A stretch of DNA of 64,000 nt, taken from contig NC_088643.1 of assembly GCF_964019385.1 (NCBI RefSeq), forward strand, positions 7,385,495 through 7,449,494, in the 5' to 3' direction. Of this stretch, positions 36,770-47,110 are shown piece after piece. This stretch comes from Sycon ciliatum. Lineage: Eukaryota; Porifera; Calcarea; Leucosolenida; Sycettidae. The first letter of the stretch is position 1; each line of letters begins with the position of its first letter. Below the pieces are notes generated by a model. The model ran no database searches. It was given only the letters and a program-made list of their open reading frames with translations, and was not told the DNA's origin. The position numbers were made by a program, and so were the translations under genes.

Positions 36770-37600
36770 GGCGTGACACAAACACACAAACACCAAATTA
36801 AAGCTGTGTGGACCCTGGCTAGCGCCAGACGTTACTGAAGTAACGTCTTCTGCATAGCTACGGGAATTAAATCATTATGCCATTTTGTCGCACTCGCTGA
36901 CTGTATAAGATCTGGTTACGTTCGTGGACAGTTAGTCATAACTCGTAACATTTTGTCCTTCTTTGCACAGGATGCATTATTCCACAGTATTTTTTACAAG
37001 TCTCACTGGCCTTCAATACAGTCATGGTGCATTTTCACCGCTTACTACAATTTTCACAGCATAACAATAAATACTACATTGCACAGAGATTCTACACTCT
37101 AACTGTGTGCATGTAACCGGTGAAAATACACCGGTACCCCATTACCCCATTAGTGGCGATCTGCAAAGCGCGGGAAAGCATGCACACTAAGTCTTGATCA
37201 TACTTCTGCCAACGAATGACGCAATAAAAAGATCCTGCCGTGGCCGTGGTTGAACCCAAAACAGAAGGTGTTGCACACTCCTGGTTATGTACTCTTCATA
37301 GCACTTACTTCAAGTAGTTTTTTTAAAGGACATGAGTACAGGCAAGCGTACACAACGCCCCCAAGAGCGTGCAACTCCGGCATACCCCACAGAATTTGAA
37401 GTAGTTGTAGTCATTTTGATGATGCAAAATGTACAAGTCTTATCAAGAGTGTACAAGTACATGTATACTATAATCATAACCCCAGGGTTATAATTATACC
37501 CTTGGTATTATCAGGCGTACCCTGAACATGTTGATCCTGCACAAACTACACTATTATGAAACCGAGAAAAACGTGTGATGTGGTGACACACCGTACACTA
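36770..37600. other. Intergenic, no gene seen
   Basis: No coding signal or bounded repeat was recognised in this stretch. Confidence 0.4.
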
Positions 37601-37617
37601 CACATGTCGTAAATCAC

Positions 37618-37990
37618 TTTTTTTTTTTTTTTTTTTTACTATTGACACAGCCCTACTGGAAAACAGGTGGAGAACCAAAGAAACGAGGAAAAGGACAAAA
37701 CATAGGGGATGTAGGGACGACGTGCTGATGTGCTGGGAGCAACTCAACCGACCAGAGGTCTCGGCGTCAGCGTTGCAACTAGGCATCGAAAAAAGTGTGT
37801 GTGTGTGGGGGGGGGAGGGGGGGGGGGTGCACAAGAACAACTGCAAAACAAACAGAAGCTAGAGAATACCACAAATAATAACTTGGTGCGAAATAATGAG
37901 AAGAAAATAATGACGCCCAAAAGCGCTAAATACGAAATTAAGAAAACGTGTGCAAGGAGCATTGCATCAATCATAAAAATGACGTATACT
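37618..37990 (-). mobile_element. Poly(A)-tailed retroelement 3' end (related to 61,030-61,300)
   Basis: A 20-base T run (37,618-37,637) is followed by ACTATTGACACAGCCC and CCGACCAGAGGTCTCGGCGTCA. The second copy has poly(T), ACTATTATTCACAAACCC and CCGACCAAAGGTCTCGGCTTCA in the same order. The element therefore lies on the minus strand with its tail at the left. An A-rich stretch follows in both. Confidence 0.55.
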
Positions 37991-38040
37991 TCAAATTATA
38001 TGAGGACAGGAGGGTAATAGTACGCGGAAGCACACTCTAG

Positions 38041-38152
38041 CGGGATTGTGGGTTCGAGCCATTGCTAGGCGCCAAAGCCATCGCAAAAGAAGGATCCACG
38101 ATCCGGACTCGTACCCAGCGTCCCTGTCTTTCCGGGACATGTCGTAAAGCTA
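38041..38152. repeat. Left partial unit of the 216-bp tRNA-like tandem repeat
   Basis: GGGTTCGAGCCATTGCTAGGCGCC...GCAAAAGAAGGATCCACGA... CCCTGTCTTTCCGGGACAT matches the first half of the units at 39,893-40,690 and then passes directly into the 27-bp satellite. Confidence 0.75.
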
Positions 38153-39880
38153 TTGCCAGGCGCCAATGTTGCAAAGCCATTGCCAGACGGCAATGTCGCA
38201 CAACCGTTGCCAAACGCCAATGTTGCAAAGCCATTGCCAGACGGCAATGTCACACAGCCGTTGCCAAACGGCAATGTTGCAAAGCCATTGCGCCAGACGG
38301 CAATGTCGCACAGCCATTGCCAAACGGCAATGTTGGCAAAGCCCATTGTCAGGTGCCAGTGTCTCAAAGCTATTGCTAGGCGCCAATTTCGCAAAGTTAT
38401 TGCCAAGCGGCAATATCGTAAAGCCATTGCCAGGCGTCAATGTTGCAAAGCCATTGCCAGGCGGCAATGTCGCAAAGCCATTGCCAGGCGCCTATGTCGC
38501 AACGCCATTGACAGATGGCAATGTGGCAAACCCATTGCCGGATGGCAATGTCGCAAAGCCATTGCGAAGGCGGCTATGTTGCAAAGCCATTTTCAAGCGC
38601 AAATGTCGCAAAGGCATCGCCATGCGCCAATGTCGCAAAGCCATTGCCATGCGCCAATGTCGCAAAGCCTTTCCCAAGCTCCAAAGTAGCAAAGCCGTTG
38701 CCAGACGGCAATGTCGGAAAGCCATTGCCAAATGGCAATGTTGCAAAGCCATTGGCATGACGGCAATGTTGGAAAGCCATTGCTAGGCGCCAGTGATGCA
38801 AAGTCATTGCCAGGCGCCAATATCGCAAAGCCATTGAGAGGCGCCAATGTCGCAAAGCCATCGCCAGACGTCAATGTCCCAAAGCCATTGCCAGGTGCCA
38901 ATGTCGCAAAGCCATTGTCAGGCGCCAGGGTCGCAAAGCCATTGCCAGGCGCCAAAGTCTCAAAGCCATTTCCAGGCCGCAACGTCGCAAAGCCTTTGCC
39001 AGGCGCCAAAGTCCCAAAGCCATTGCCAGGCGCCAAAGTCCCAAAGCCATTGCCAGGCGCCAATGTTGCAAAGCAATGGCCAGGCGGCAATGTGGCAAAA
39101 AAATTGCCGGACGCCAATGTCGCAAAGCCATTGCCAGACGCCAATGTCGCAAAGGCATTGCCTGGCGCCAATGTCGCAAAGCCATTGACACGCGCCAATG
39201 CCGCAAAGCCATTGCCAGATGGCAATGTCGCAAAGCCATTGCGAAGGCGCCAATTTCGCAAAGCCATTTTCAGGCGCCAATGTCGCAAAGCCATTTTCAG
39301 GCGCCAATGTCGCAAAGGCATCGCCATGCGCCAATGTCGCAAAGCCATTGCCTGACGCCAATGTTGCAAAGCCAGTGCCAGGCGCTAATGTCGCAAAGCC
39401 ATTGCCGGATGGCAATGTCGCAAAGCCATTGCCAGAAAGCAATGTCGCACAGCCATCGCTAGATGGCAATATCGCAAAGCCATTGCCAGGCGCCAATGTT
39501 GCAAAGCAATTGCCGGGCACCAATGTTGCACAGCCATTGCCAGGCGGCAATGTCGCAAAGCCATTGCCAGACGCCAATGTCGCAAGGCCATTGTCAGTCG
39601 GCAATGTCAAAAAGCCATCTGCTACAAGGCAGTGTCGCAAAGCCATTGCCAGGCGCCGATGTTGCAAAGCCATTGCCAGGCGCGAATGTCGCAAAGCCAT
39701 TGCCCAGCGCCAATGTCGCAAAGCCATTGCCAGGCGCCAATGTTGCAAAGCCATTGCCAGACGGCAATGTCGCAAAGCCATTGCCAGGCGCGAATGTCAC
39801 ATAGCCATTGCTAGTCGCCAATGTCGCAAAGCTATTGCCAGACGCCAATGTCGCAAAGCCTTTGCCAGGCGTATAATGGG
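38153..39880. repeat. 27-bp satellite array, about 63 copies
   Basis: Units read GCCATTG + CCAGGCGCCAATGTCGCAAA with scattered changes. Two subtypes recur: CCAGGCGCCAATGT and CCAGACGGCAATGT. In the second, ATTGCC-AGAC-GGCAAT is a perfect small hairpin. The unit length is a multiple of three and the consensus has no stop in any frame, so long open frames of nine-residue repeats (AKPLPGANV, SQSHCQAPM and RKAIARRQC on the plus strand; LAPGNGFAT, MALRHWRLA and WLCDIGAWQ on the minus strand) appear on both strands. These are treated as satellite DNA, not genes. Confidence 0.95.
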
Positions 39881-39889
39881 GCGTGGAGT

Positions 39890-40690
39890 TGACCCATTGC
39901 TAGGCGCCAGAGTTGCAAAAGAAGGATCCACGAGCGGGATTTGTACCCAGCGACCCTGTCTTTGCGGGACAGTGCCCTACAGATTAGGCTACTGGGGTCG
40001 GGATCACACAAACCTGTGGCTCCTTCTTGCGACACTGCCCCCACCCCAGTAAACTGTGGTATCACGCCGTCTTGGGGGGGGGGGGGGGGGGCACGATGGG
40101 TCATGTGTTTCACCCACTGCTAGGCGCCAATGTCGCAAAAGAAGGATCTATGAGCGGGATTTGAACCCAGCACCTCTGTCTTTACGGGACAGTGCCCTAC
40201 AGATTAGGGTACCGGGGTTACAAACTTCCGTGGCTTCTTCTTGCTACATTGCTCCCCGCCCCAGCACGCTGTGTTCTCACGCTGTACCTACTCGCGGGAA
40301 ATACGATGAGTCACGGGTTCTTCGAACCATTGCCAGGCGCCAATGTCGCAAAAGAAAGATCCAGGAGCGGAATTCGTACAAAGCACCCTTGTCTTTCCGG
40401 GACTTTATCCGATCCATTAGGCTACCAGAGATCACACACTGCCATGGCTCTTTCTTCCTACACTGCCCGCCGTCCCAACAGGTTGTGTCCACACGCCGTA
40501 CCTACTCGTTGGGGGTGGGGGTACAATAGGTCGTGAGTTCAACCCATTGCAAGGCGCCAGAGTTGTGAAAGAAGGATCCACAAGCGGGATTCGTCCTCAG
40601 CAACCCTGTTTTTCCGGGACAGTGCCCTACAGATTAGGTTAGCGGAGATCACACACACCGGTGGCTCCTTCTTGCTATAATTATGTGATG
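39890..40690. repeat. Tandem 216-bp repeat with pol III-like boxes, about 3.7 copies
   Basis: Units start at about 39,893, 40,113, 40,327 and 40,543. Each has CATTGC(C/T)AGGCGCCA, AAAAGAAGGATCCA, GCGGGATTTGAACCC-like text, a CTGTCTTT(N)CGGGACAG stem-loop, ACAGATTAGG(C)TA, CGTGGCTCCTTCTTGC and a GGGTTC(GA)ACC junction. On the minus strand the order is TAGCCTAATCTGTAGGGCAC (A-box-like), a CTGTC...GACAG anticodon-like stem with a seven-base loop, then GGGTTCAAATCCC (B box). This suggests a tRNA-derived SINE ancestry. Confidence 0.75.
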
Positions 40691-40824
40691 CTTCTTCCGG
40701 CACCCTACAGTGCTGTTATATTTAGAACCCTTGCACGGCTATGTCGAGGGCCTTGGCATCCAGTTCTGCTGCGCTACCTACTAGCTGGAGGCTGACACCC
40801 ATGTGCAGCTCCGCTTTAGACTGA

Positions 40825-41070
40825 CTTCTGCTGCTCCAGGAAATCTAGGAAGCCAGCAGTGAACATAATAGGAACGGACAAGAGAACAGGTCAGCCACGG
40901 CAATCATCACAAATAGGTCCACAGACCAGCACAATAGAACGCAAGTAAACGCCATCAGGCAATCGCAAGCACGAACGAGTTGAAACTAAACTAATTACTT
41001 TCAAGCGAATGTAAAAGAGCCGGGCATGAAACGATTAAAAAACTTATTATCACATGTCACGTGAGCGTTT
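40825..41070. repeat. Dispersed repeat, partner at 62,900-63,150
   Basis: TTCTGCTGCTCCAGGAAATC through CAGCCACGGCAATCATCAC to AGAGC...CATGAAAC matches 62,907-63,110 in the same orientation with few differences. No coding content was seen. Confidence 0.8.
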
Positions 41071-41429
41071 CCTAGGATCGGGCCAATCCCTGATCTGTAT
41101 GTGCAGGCAATCGATCAGTCCAACACCCGCGTCCAAAGCCCGTCAACCGTGATACCCTGGCCTGTGATTGGATGCGTGAAATCTCCGGGATGTGAACATG
41201 GTGACTGCGTACCATTGTGTATGTTCTGATGTAGACAAGCTGACTGCCAACGCACAACATAGCTAGGATTACATTCGACTGGAGCTGACAGACCACACCA
41301 TTAAAGCAGTGAATACAAAGATGTTAATTATCCCATGCACATGATGCAGTGCAGTGTACATCTGAACGCGCGTGGTCGTTCGCCTGAAAGTGATAAATCC
41401 AATATGGCATGGTTGGTCGGGTAATTATG

Positions 41430-41760
41430 GATTTTCAGTGCCCTCCAAGTGAGCCCTTGTGCCTACGGCCACGGGCTCACTTGTCGGGCACTGAATAATT
41501 ATAATGGCATGGTTGCCCTCCCAACCATGCCATAATATTATTATACTTACTGCGTATATCTTCGATAAGTATGGAGCGTTTATTTTGCTCACTACACTAT
41601 CAAGAGTATGTGTTGGCATTTGGGCTAGTTTCAACAGCAGCCCAATGGTCTGCTCTGTGGGCCATGTGATAAATGTGTTATCGCATGGTGCCTAATGGCA
41701 TAATTATTGCCCCTGGAGGTTAGCCCTCGGGCCAACGGCCCTCGGGTTAACAATACGATA
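41430..41760. repeat. Two hairpin-forming repeats
   Basis: CAGTGCCCTCCAAGTGAGCCC pairs with GGGCTCACTTGTCGGGCACTG at 41,440-41,487, around TGTGCCTACGGCCAC. At 41,716-41,751 GGTTAGCCCTCGGGCC pairs with GGCCCTCGGGTTAAC. Both hairpins lie in AT-rich ATAATTAT contexts, like small palindromic MITEs. Confidence 0.6.
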
Positions 41761-44125
41761 ACATTATACTTATACATGTAATAACTATCGTCATCAACAG
41801 TGAAATACTTACGTATTTCACCGTTCATGACGATAATTTAAACACATTCTTCTTTTCATGCAATTGTTTCGCCAGTATTTGAATTGTGTTCTATTTCTCC
41901 AGCATGGCAAATTGTGTCTGTTTGCCCGTGAAAGAGGCGGTATCATCAACGGTGCCTGACAGTGTCCTATTCTAAGATTGTAGGCCAACACAACTCAGTG
42001 GAAAATAGCTGTGGTCTTCTAAACTCAGTTACTTACATCAAGCTGGACTTCAATACTGTCCTTCTTTTTTCTCGCGGATCCACTTGACTCCAACCAGCTG
42101 TAACTGGTGCAGCTTCCTCCGGCTCTCCGATATCCTTCCATAAACAAGCAAAAGTGCAAACACAAAGAAAAAAGAACCACTAAACACACACTGCCAAAAA
42201 CGCGGGCACGCACGCACGCACACTTCAAGACAGTGGAAATGGCCTCAGCATGCACAGATGTCCAATAGACACCAACCAGTGCAGTGTATCATCCTAGGCC
42301 AACAACAAAAGAAAAAGGAAATAATATGTGTTCGGAAATAGCGTCGAACCCCGCAGTGTTGAAAAATACAACACCACGGACCTCCGGAGTTTGGACATCT
42401 CAGATAGTCTCAAACAGATCCAGGTTTCCAGCCATGGAACTGGCCATAGAAAAGTATGAAATCATGAGTGATACGCACAGCAATGATGTGCGTATCATAT
42501 GTACTCGGCCCAACCGTGCGTGCATGGGACCAAATGAAAAAGAAAGCGGGCACTGGGACTGAGCCTCAGTGAAACACGACATGCATGCTGCAGGCACGGA
42601 GCCCACCACATTCTTTTTTTTGTCGTCAAGCACCGGTGAGTCATTCTTCTTTTCTTTCTTTTCTTCTTCTTTTTTTCCTTCTTTTTTAATGCAGAATGAC
42701 TTCCCGCCCGCACAGGGTCATTCTTTTTTCTCTTTCTTTAATCTTTTTTGTGGAATGACTTACTACCCGGGACCAGCTGAACCCTGCATTATTCTTTTAA
42801 AGGGCAGCTGGAAGGTCACCCATAATGGTACCAGTACACATTATGAGTGCCTCCAAACCCTCAGTACCTGGTCCTTCCAACTGGATTGTGGAGACATTCC
42901 GCCATTCCAAAGAACAAGAAACGCAACACACACCACAGCAAGATCTCTTCCCAGGTACTTGCAAACACCACACAGCATCCCCAAACCCCACCAGCAACCT
43001 CAGTGCACTAGCTCACCATGGTACAGCCTCAGCGACAATACAAAGTGGCAGGAGCGCAAAAGTTATCATCATCGGTTGCATAATTACTTCTATTATTTTC
43101 ATCATACAGAGGCAACAGCTTGCAAGCTCATTCCAACTTACCATATTGTCATCATTTTCGTCATCATCACCGCGTTCTTCGCCAGCAAGGGAATGACTCA
43201 GAAGATGGGCTGCCCAAAACAAATCACATTCAACAGACGGGCAGACACACGCATACATGTGGGTGTGTGAATGTCAGATTTGAGTGAAAAGCTGGGGAAC
43301 AAAACAATCGTGAAGTATGCAAGTGTGATGAAAAAGGTCAAACCGGTAATAACTTGAAGCAGAGGAAAGAGAACAGAAAAACGACTTGTTCCAGCAACAG
43401 TCACTGACAAACTGACTGTGAGAAGCCATGTCAGTGTCGTAGGGGGCAGAACCGGCTCAGATGTTGAACTTATAATTGCACCTGCATGCACACAGCACAC
43501 ATGGTACAAGATAAAAAGTAGGGTGACAAAATCAGTATCCACCGAGACAGAATCCTGTGAACTCTACCCAGTTGTACATTGTACTTGGAGTGGTCGCCAA
43601 AGTTGTCTTCTCACAAAGAAAACTTGTGGGGAAAAGTAGAAAAGACAGGTTTTTGACTTGGCAAAGTCAATGCACACCTACTGGAGATATTTAAATTCCG
43701 GCAAAACTCAAGTTGGCATGAAAGTGAAAGAACCACACCTTACCAGCAAAGGAGACACTCTTTTCCGAAGCTGGATTCCTGCCATGTTTGAAATCTCTAA
43801 GCACCGGCAACGTCAGTTTTTCCTTATGCTATCACGTCCCTAATTTACAATTCATGAATCTACCTGTGTTCAAGGAAATGGCCTGCACGCTGTTCAATAG
43901 ACACAAATTAGCCCTCCACTGAAATCAAAGACTGAGACCGCCAGAGCTAACATTTCTCATTGCAAACAATGTTCATATAACGAGAAGGATACCTTTCGAG
44001 CCATTATATAACCAGCTACGACACGTTTTGGGACTGCAAATACTGGATATATCTGGATTTAACTGCACGTACTGCTGTGCATGGGAAGTGTACTCCCACA
44101 CGTCCACCACCTACTGTCCAATATG

Positions 44126-44420
44126 GTTGGTTGGTTGGTTTATTTTAATTGGCACAATAAACGGGAACTAGGCCTAATGATATAAAGGCGAATGGATGAG
44201 CCGCAATTAGAAAAGAGAGGACAGGACTTAGAAAATTACGAAAGAAGAAGTGTCTGACAGACGAGTCAAGCGAGTATCAGGGGTGACAGGGTGGTCGAGG
44301 AGAGCTAGGGGAGGGCTAGTCTGAGCAACAAATTGTAGGCAGCTTATGCTAAACCTGTTCTGTCTTGCTATGGTCCGAACGTCATCCAGCAGCAGGTTCC
44401 AGAGTGCTTATCCTGCGACG
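44126..44420 (-). pseudogene. LINE 3' end with (AACC)n tail, block A copy
   Basis: On the minus strand a frame reads LWNLLLDDVRTIARQNRFS and TSPPLALLDHPVTP, then stops; GTTTATTGTGCCAATTAAAA and four AACC units follow. A short terminal microsatellite of this kind marks the 3' end of a CR1/L2-like LINE. Confidence 0.45.
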
Positions 44421-45920
44421 GACGGCCGAGGATGGCTGAATGAGCAGACCGTTGGACCTCTGATGACTCAGATCTTACGAACAGTACAGACAATATGGCA
44501 CTAGCTTTCCCGTGAAGGCACCTCCAGACAAACACTAGTAGCTTGCCCTCGCACTACAACGTATTTCCAATTGCTTGGCAAACGTTCTGAAGACGTCTGC
44601 AGAGTGACTGATCGCATGCCCTCAGTTATTATTATGCACTTGCATGTGATAAGTAAGGTTAGTTGCAGGTTTTCAGTGCATCTCGCTAAGTATTTACTCT
44701 GATAATAGTACAGACTCTGTAAAGCCAGTTGGAAAAGAATTTAGAACTTCCTAGTGGAAGAGATAACAAACAGGACATACTTTACTTACGGCAGCTCTGC
44801 TATAGTCCTTCTTTCAGTGCCCAAGAAAGTCCAGCCTCTTCTTCACGCGAATACATTGTATATTATTTATATACTTGTCTGCCGCCATTTTGGAAAACTC
44901 AAAATCTCCAACTGGACAACCTGTTAGAGCCAGATTCTCCTTCCGCTCCTTCTGCCGCCAAGTGAAATACTGTACTGCATACTTAGACTTAGACAATACT
45001 GTATAATAACGATCGCCCTCGCTACTCTTCGTCAACCTTTGCCAGGCCGCGGACCGCGTAGAAATACATGCACTGCGGTTCAGTTAGTAGTCGCTTTCCT
45101 CTCCCCTGGATCCACACCACTCAACTAATTACTTCTCAAGACTCAGTCCCTTTGGCCATATGCTAGATGTCTGTGAGCAAACAAGGCCCACGTGCAGTAC
45201 TAACAGTGCGTGTTATTCTACACATCCTACCTAGACTAGCCTTACTGAAGTGCTGTACTACACTCTACATGTACTACACGTGGACTTCGACAATACTTCG
45301 AACAGTAACAGTACGTGGTATTCTACACATCCTAGCTTAGTACGTAGACTAGTCTTACTGAAGTACATGTACTGTACTGCTACACGTAGACTTCGACAAT
45401 AGGCCTTGAAAGTGATGACGTCAAAACCCGCAGGGAGTGACTAAGTTGACATCATTATTTCTATTTTGGATCCACTAAGGTGTGACTTTGCTATTGCCTC
45501 AGTATGTGGGTGCATAGCAACCCACTCATGTCGTAGGCAGGGACGACTTTTACTTCGCCACCAGTTGTAACCCCGCCCCCAGTAGCCAAATCAGTCAGTT
45601 TCACTGGTTACATCACCTTGCTGTGAGTAAGACGGCTTGAAATGTGCTTGGATCCATACAAAAACTGGATCCAAGTGGATCCAATTTTTGAATTTTTGAA
45701 ATTGTTGCTATGCTGTGACGTAGCACTTTCAAGCCCTATACTTAAGTACGTACTTCGAAGTACTATAATAAAGATCGCCCCCGCTACTGTTCGTGAACCT
45801 CCGCCAGGCTTCCGCGTAGAAATACATGCACTGAGGTTCAGTTAGTAGCTGCTTTCCTCTCTCCGATGTATCCACTCACAGGTCAAGTACTACCCCACCC
45901 TAAGGCTTTAGTTTAGGGTA

Positions 45921-46094
45921 CTGTAAAAGCCATTATTCTAACGAGGCGCATATAATAACGACTTCCAAAAAGACTAGTTTACGTGTCGTGTACCAAAGGT
46001 AACGATTCTCACGCGTTCTCAACGCTCAATAGAACAGCATACATTGTATGTATAGATTTCTGTATAACGATTTCTATTCTAACGACAGATTTCT
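45921..46094. mobile_element. CTGTAAAAGCC MITE, copy 2, right end lost
   Basis: TA|CTGTAAAAGCCATTATTCTA matches copies 1 and 3 up to ACGACAGATTTCTC and then switches abruptly to ATCATTTATCATCATCGG. The breakpoint coincides with the edge of duplication block A. Confidence 0.8.
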
Positions 46095-46329
46095 CATCAT
46101 TTATCATCATCGGTTGCTTGCATTATTTTCATCATACAGAGGCAACAGCTTCCAAGCCACGATTCAAACTTACCATAATTATTATCATCATCCGCGTCTT
46201 CATCATCGCTTTCTTCCCCAGCAACGGCCGAGTATCTACTGGTCATGATGGGCTCAGCCTCCAAAATATCAACATGCTGTGGTAAAACACGAAGACAACA
46301 ACAGTATCACAACCACAATAAAAGTCATT

Positions 46330-46639
46330 AAAAGTCATTATACATGTAATAGTTTTCATCATCAACATTGAAATACTTTTAAAAACATTCTTCTTTTCAT
46401 GGAATTGTTTCGCCACTATTGTGCTCTGCTTCTCCACAATGGCACATTTTGTTTTGTTTGCCTGTAAAAAGGGCGGTTGCATAATTATTTACATTATTTT
46501 CATCATACAGAGGCAACAGCTTGAAAGCTCACTCCAACTAACCATATTATCATCGCGTTCTTCGACAGCAACGGAATTCCTCGGACGATAGGCTGCCCAA
46601 AACAAGTCACATTCAACAGACGGGCAGACACACGCATAC

Positions 46640-46685
<46 letters not shown>

Positions 46686-47110
46686 CAGATTTGAGTGAAA
46701 AGCTGGGGAACAAAACAATCGTGAAGTATACAAGTGCGATGTAAACTTTCAAACCGGCAATAAAAGCAGAGAAGAGAGAACAGAAAAATGACTTGTTCCA
46801 GCAGCAGTCACTGACAAATTTTCTGTGAGAAGCATCGTCAGTGTCGCAGGGGCAAAACCGGCTCAGATGTTGTACTTATAATTGCACCTGCAGGCACACA
46901 GCACACATGGTACAAGAAAAAAAGTAGGGTGACAAAATCAGTATCCACCGAGACAGAATCCTGTGAACTCTACCTTGTCTATTGTAATTGGAGTGGTCGG
47001 CAAAGTTATCTTCTCACCAATAAACCTAGTGGGGAAAGGTAGAAAAGACAGGTTTTTGACTTGGCAAAGTCAATGCACACCTGCTGGAGGTATCTAAACT
47101 CTGACAAAAC
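46330..47110. repeat. Third, partial and rearranged copy of the duplicated block
   Basis: 46,330-46,475 resembles 41,770-41,935, and 46,480-47,110 resembles 43,070-43,720 (GGCTGCCCAAAACAA; GTGAAAAGCTGGGGAACAAA; GGCAAAGTCAATGCACACCT). It is more diverged than blocks A and B and has an expanded (TG)n at 46,642-46,681. Confidence 0.8.

Larger units (their letters stand above)
41943..46094. repeat. Segmental duplication block A
   Basis: From ATCATCAACGGTGCCTGACA onward, the sequence repeats at 47,131-50,760 with an offset of about 5,180-5,190 bases and very few differences for the first 3 kb (for example 42,284-42,713 and 47,473-47,902). Block A has about 500 extra bases at 45,180-45,720. It contains a LINE 3' end, T-rich TCATTCTTTT repeats at 42,610-42,750 and the truncated CTGTAAAAGCC MITE. 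Several short open frames are conserved in both blocks, but none has a recognisable domain. Confidence 0.9.

Noticed and set aside
38153-39880. A CRISPR-like array of short repeats
   Set aside because: There are no unique spacers, the units abut directly, and the DNA is eukaryotic.
38153-40052. Long open frames (up to 284 codons) on both strands
   Set aside because: They are the 27-bp satellite read in different frames. All six frames are open, so openness is not evidence of coding.
42569-43270. A 233-codon plus-strand frame in the duplicated block
   Set aside because: Its first third is Phe/Ser from T-rich repeats, and the copy in block B is shifted out of frame, so it is not conserved as a whole.
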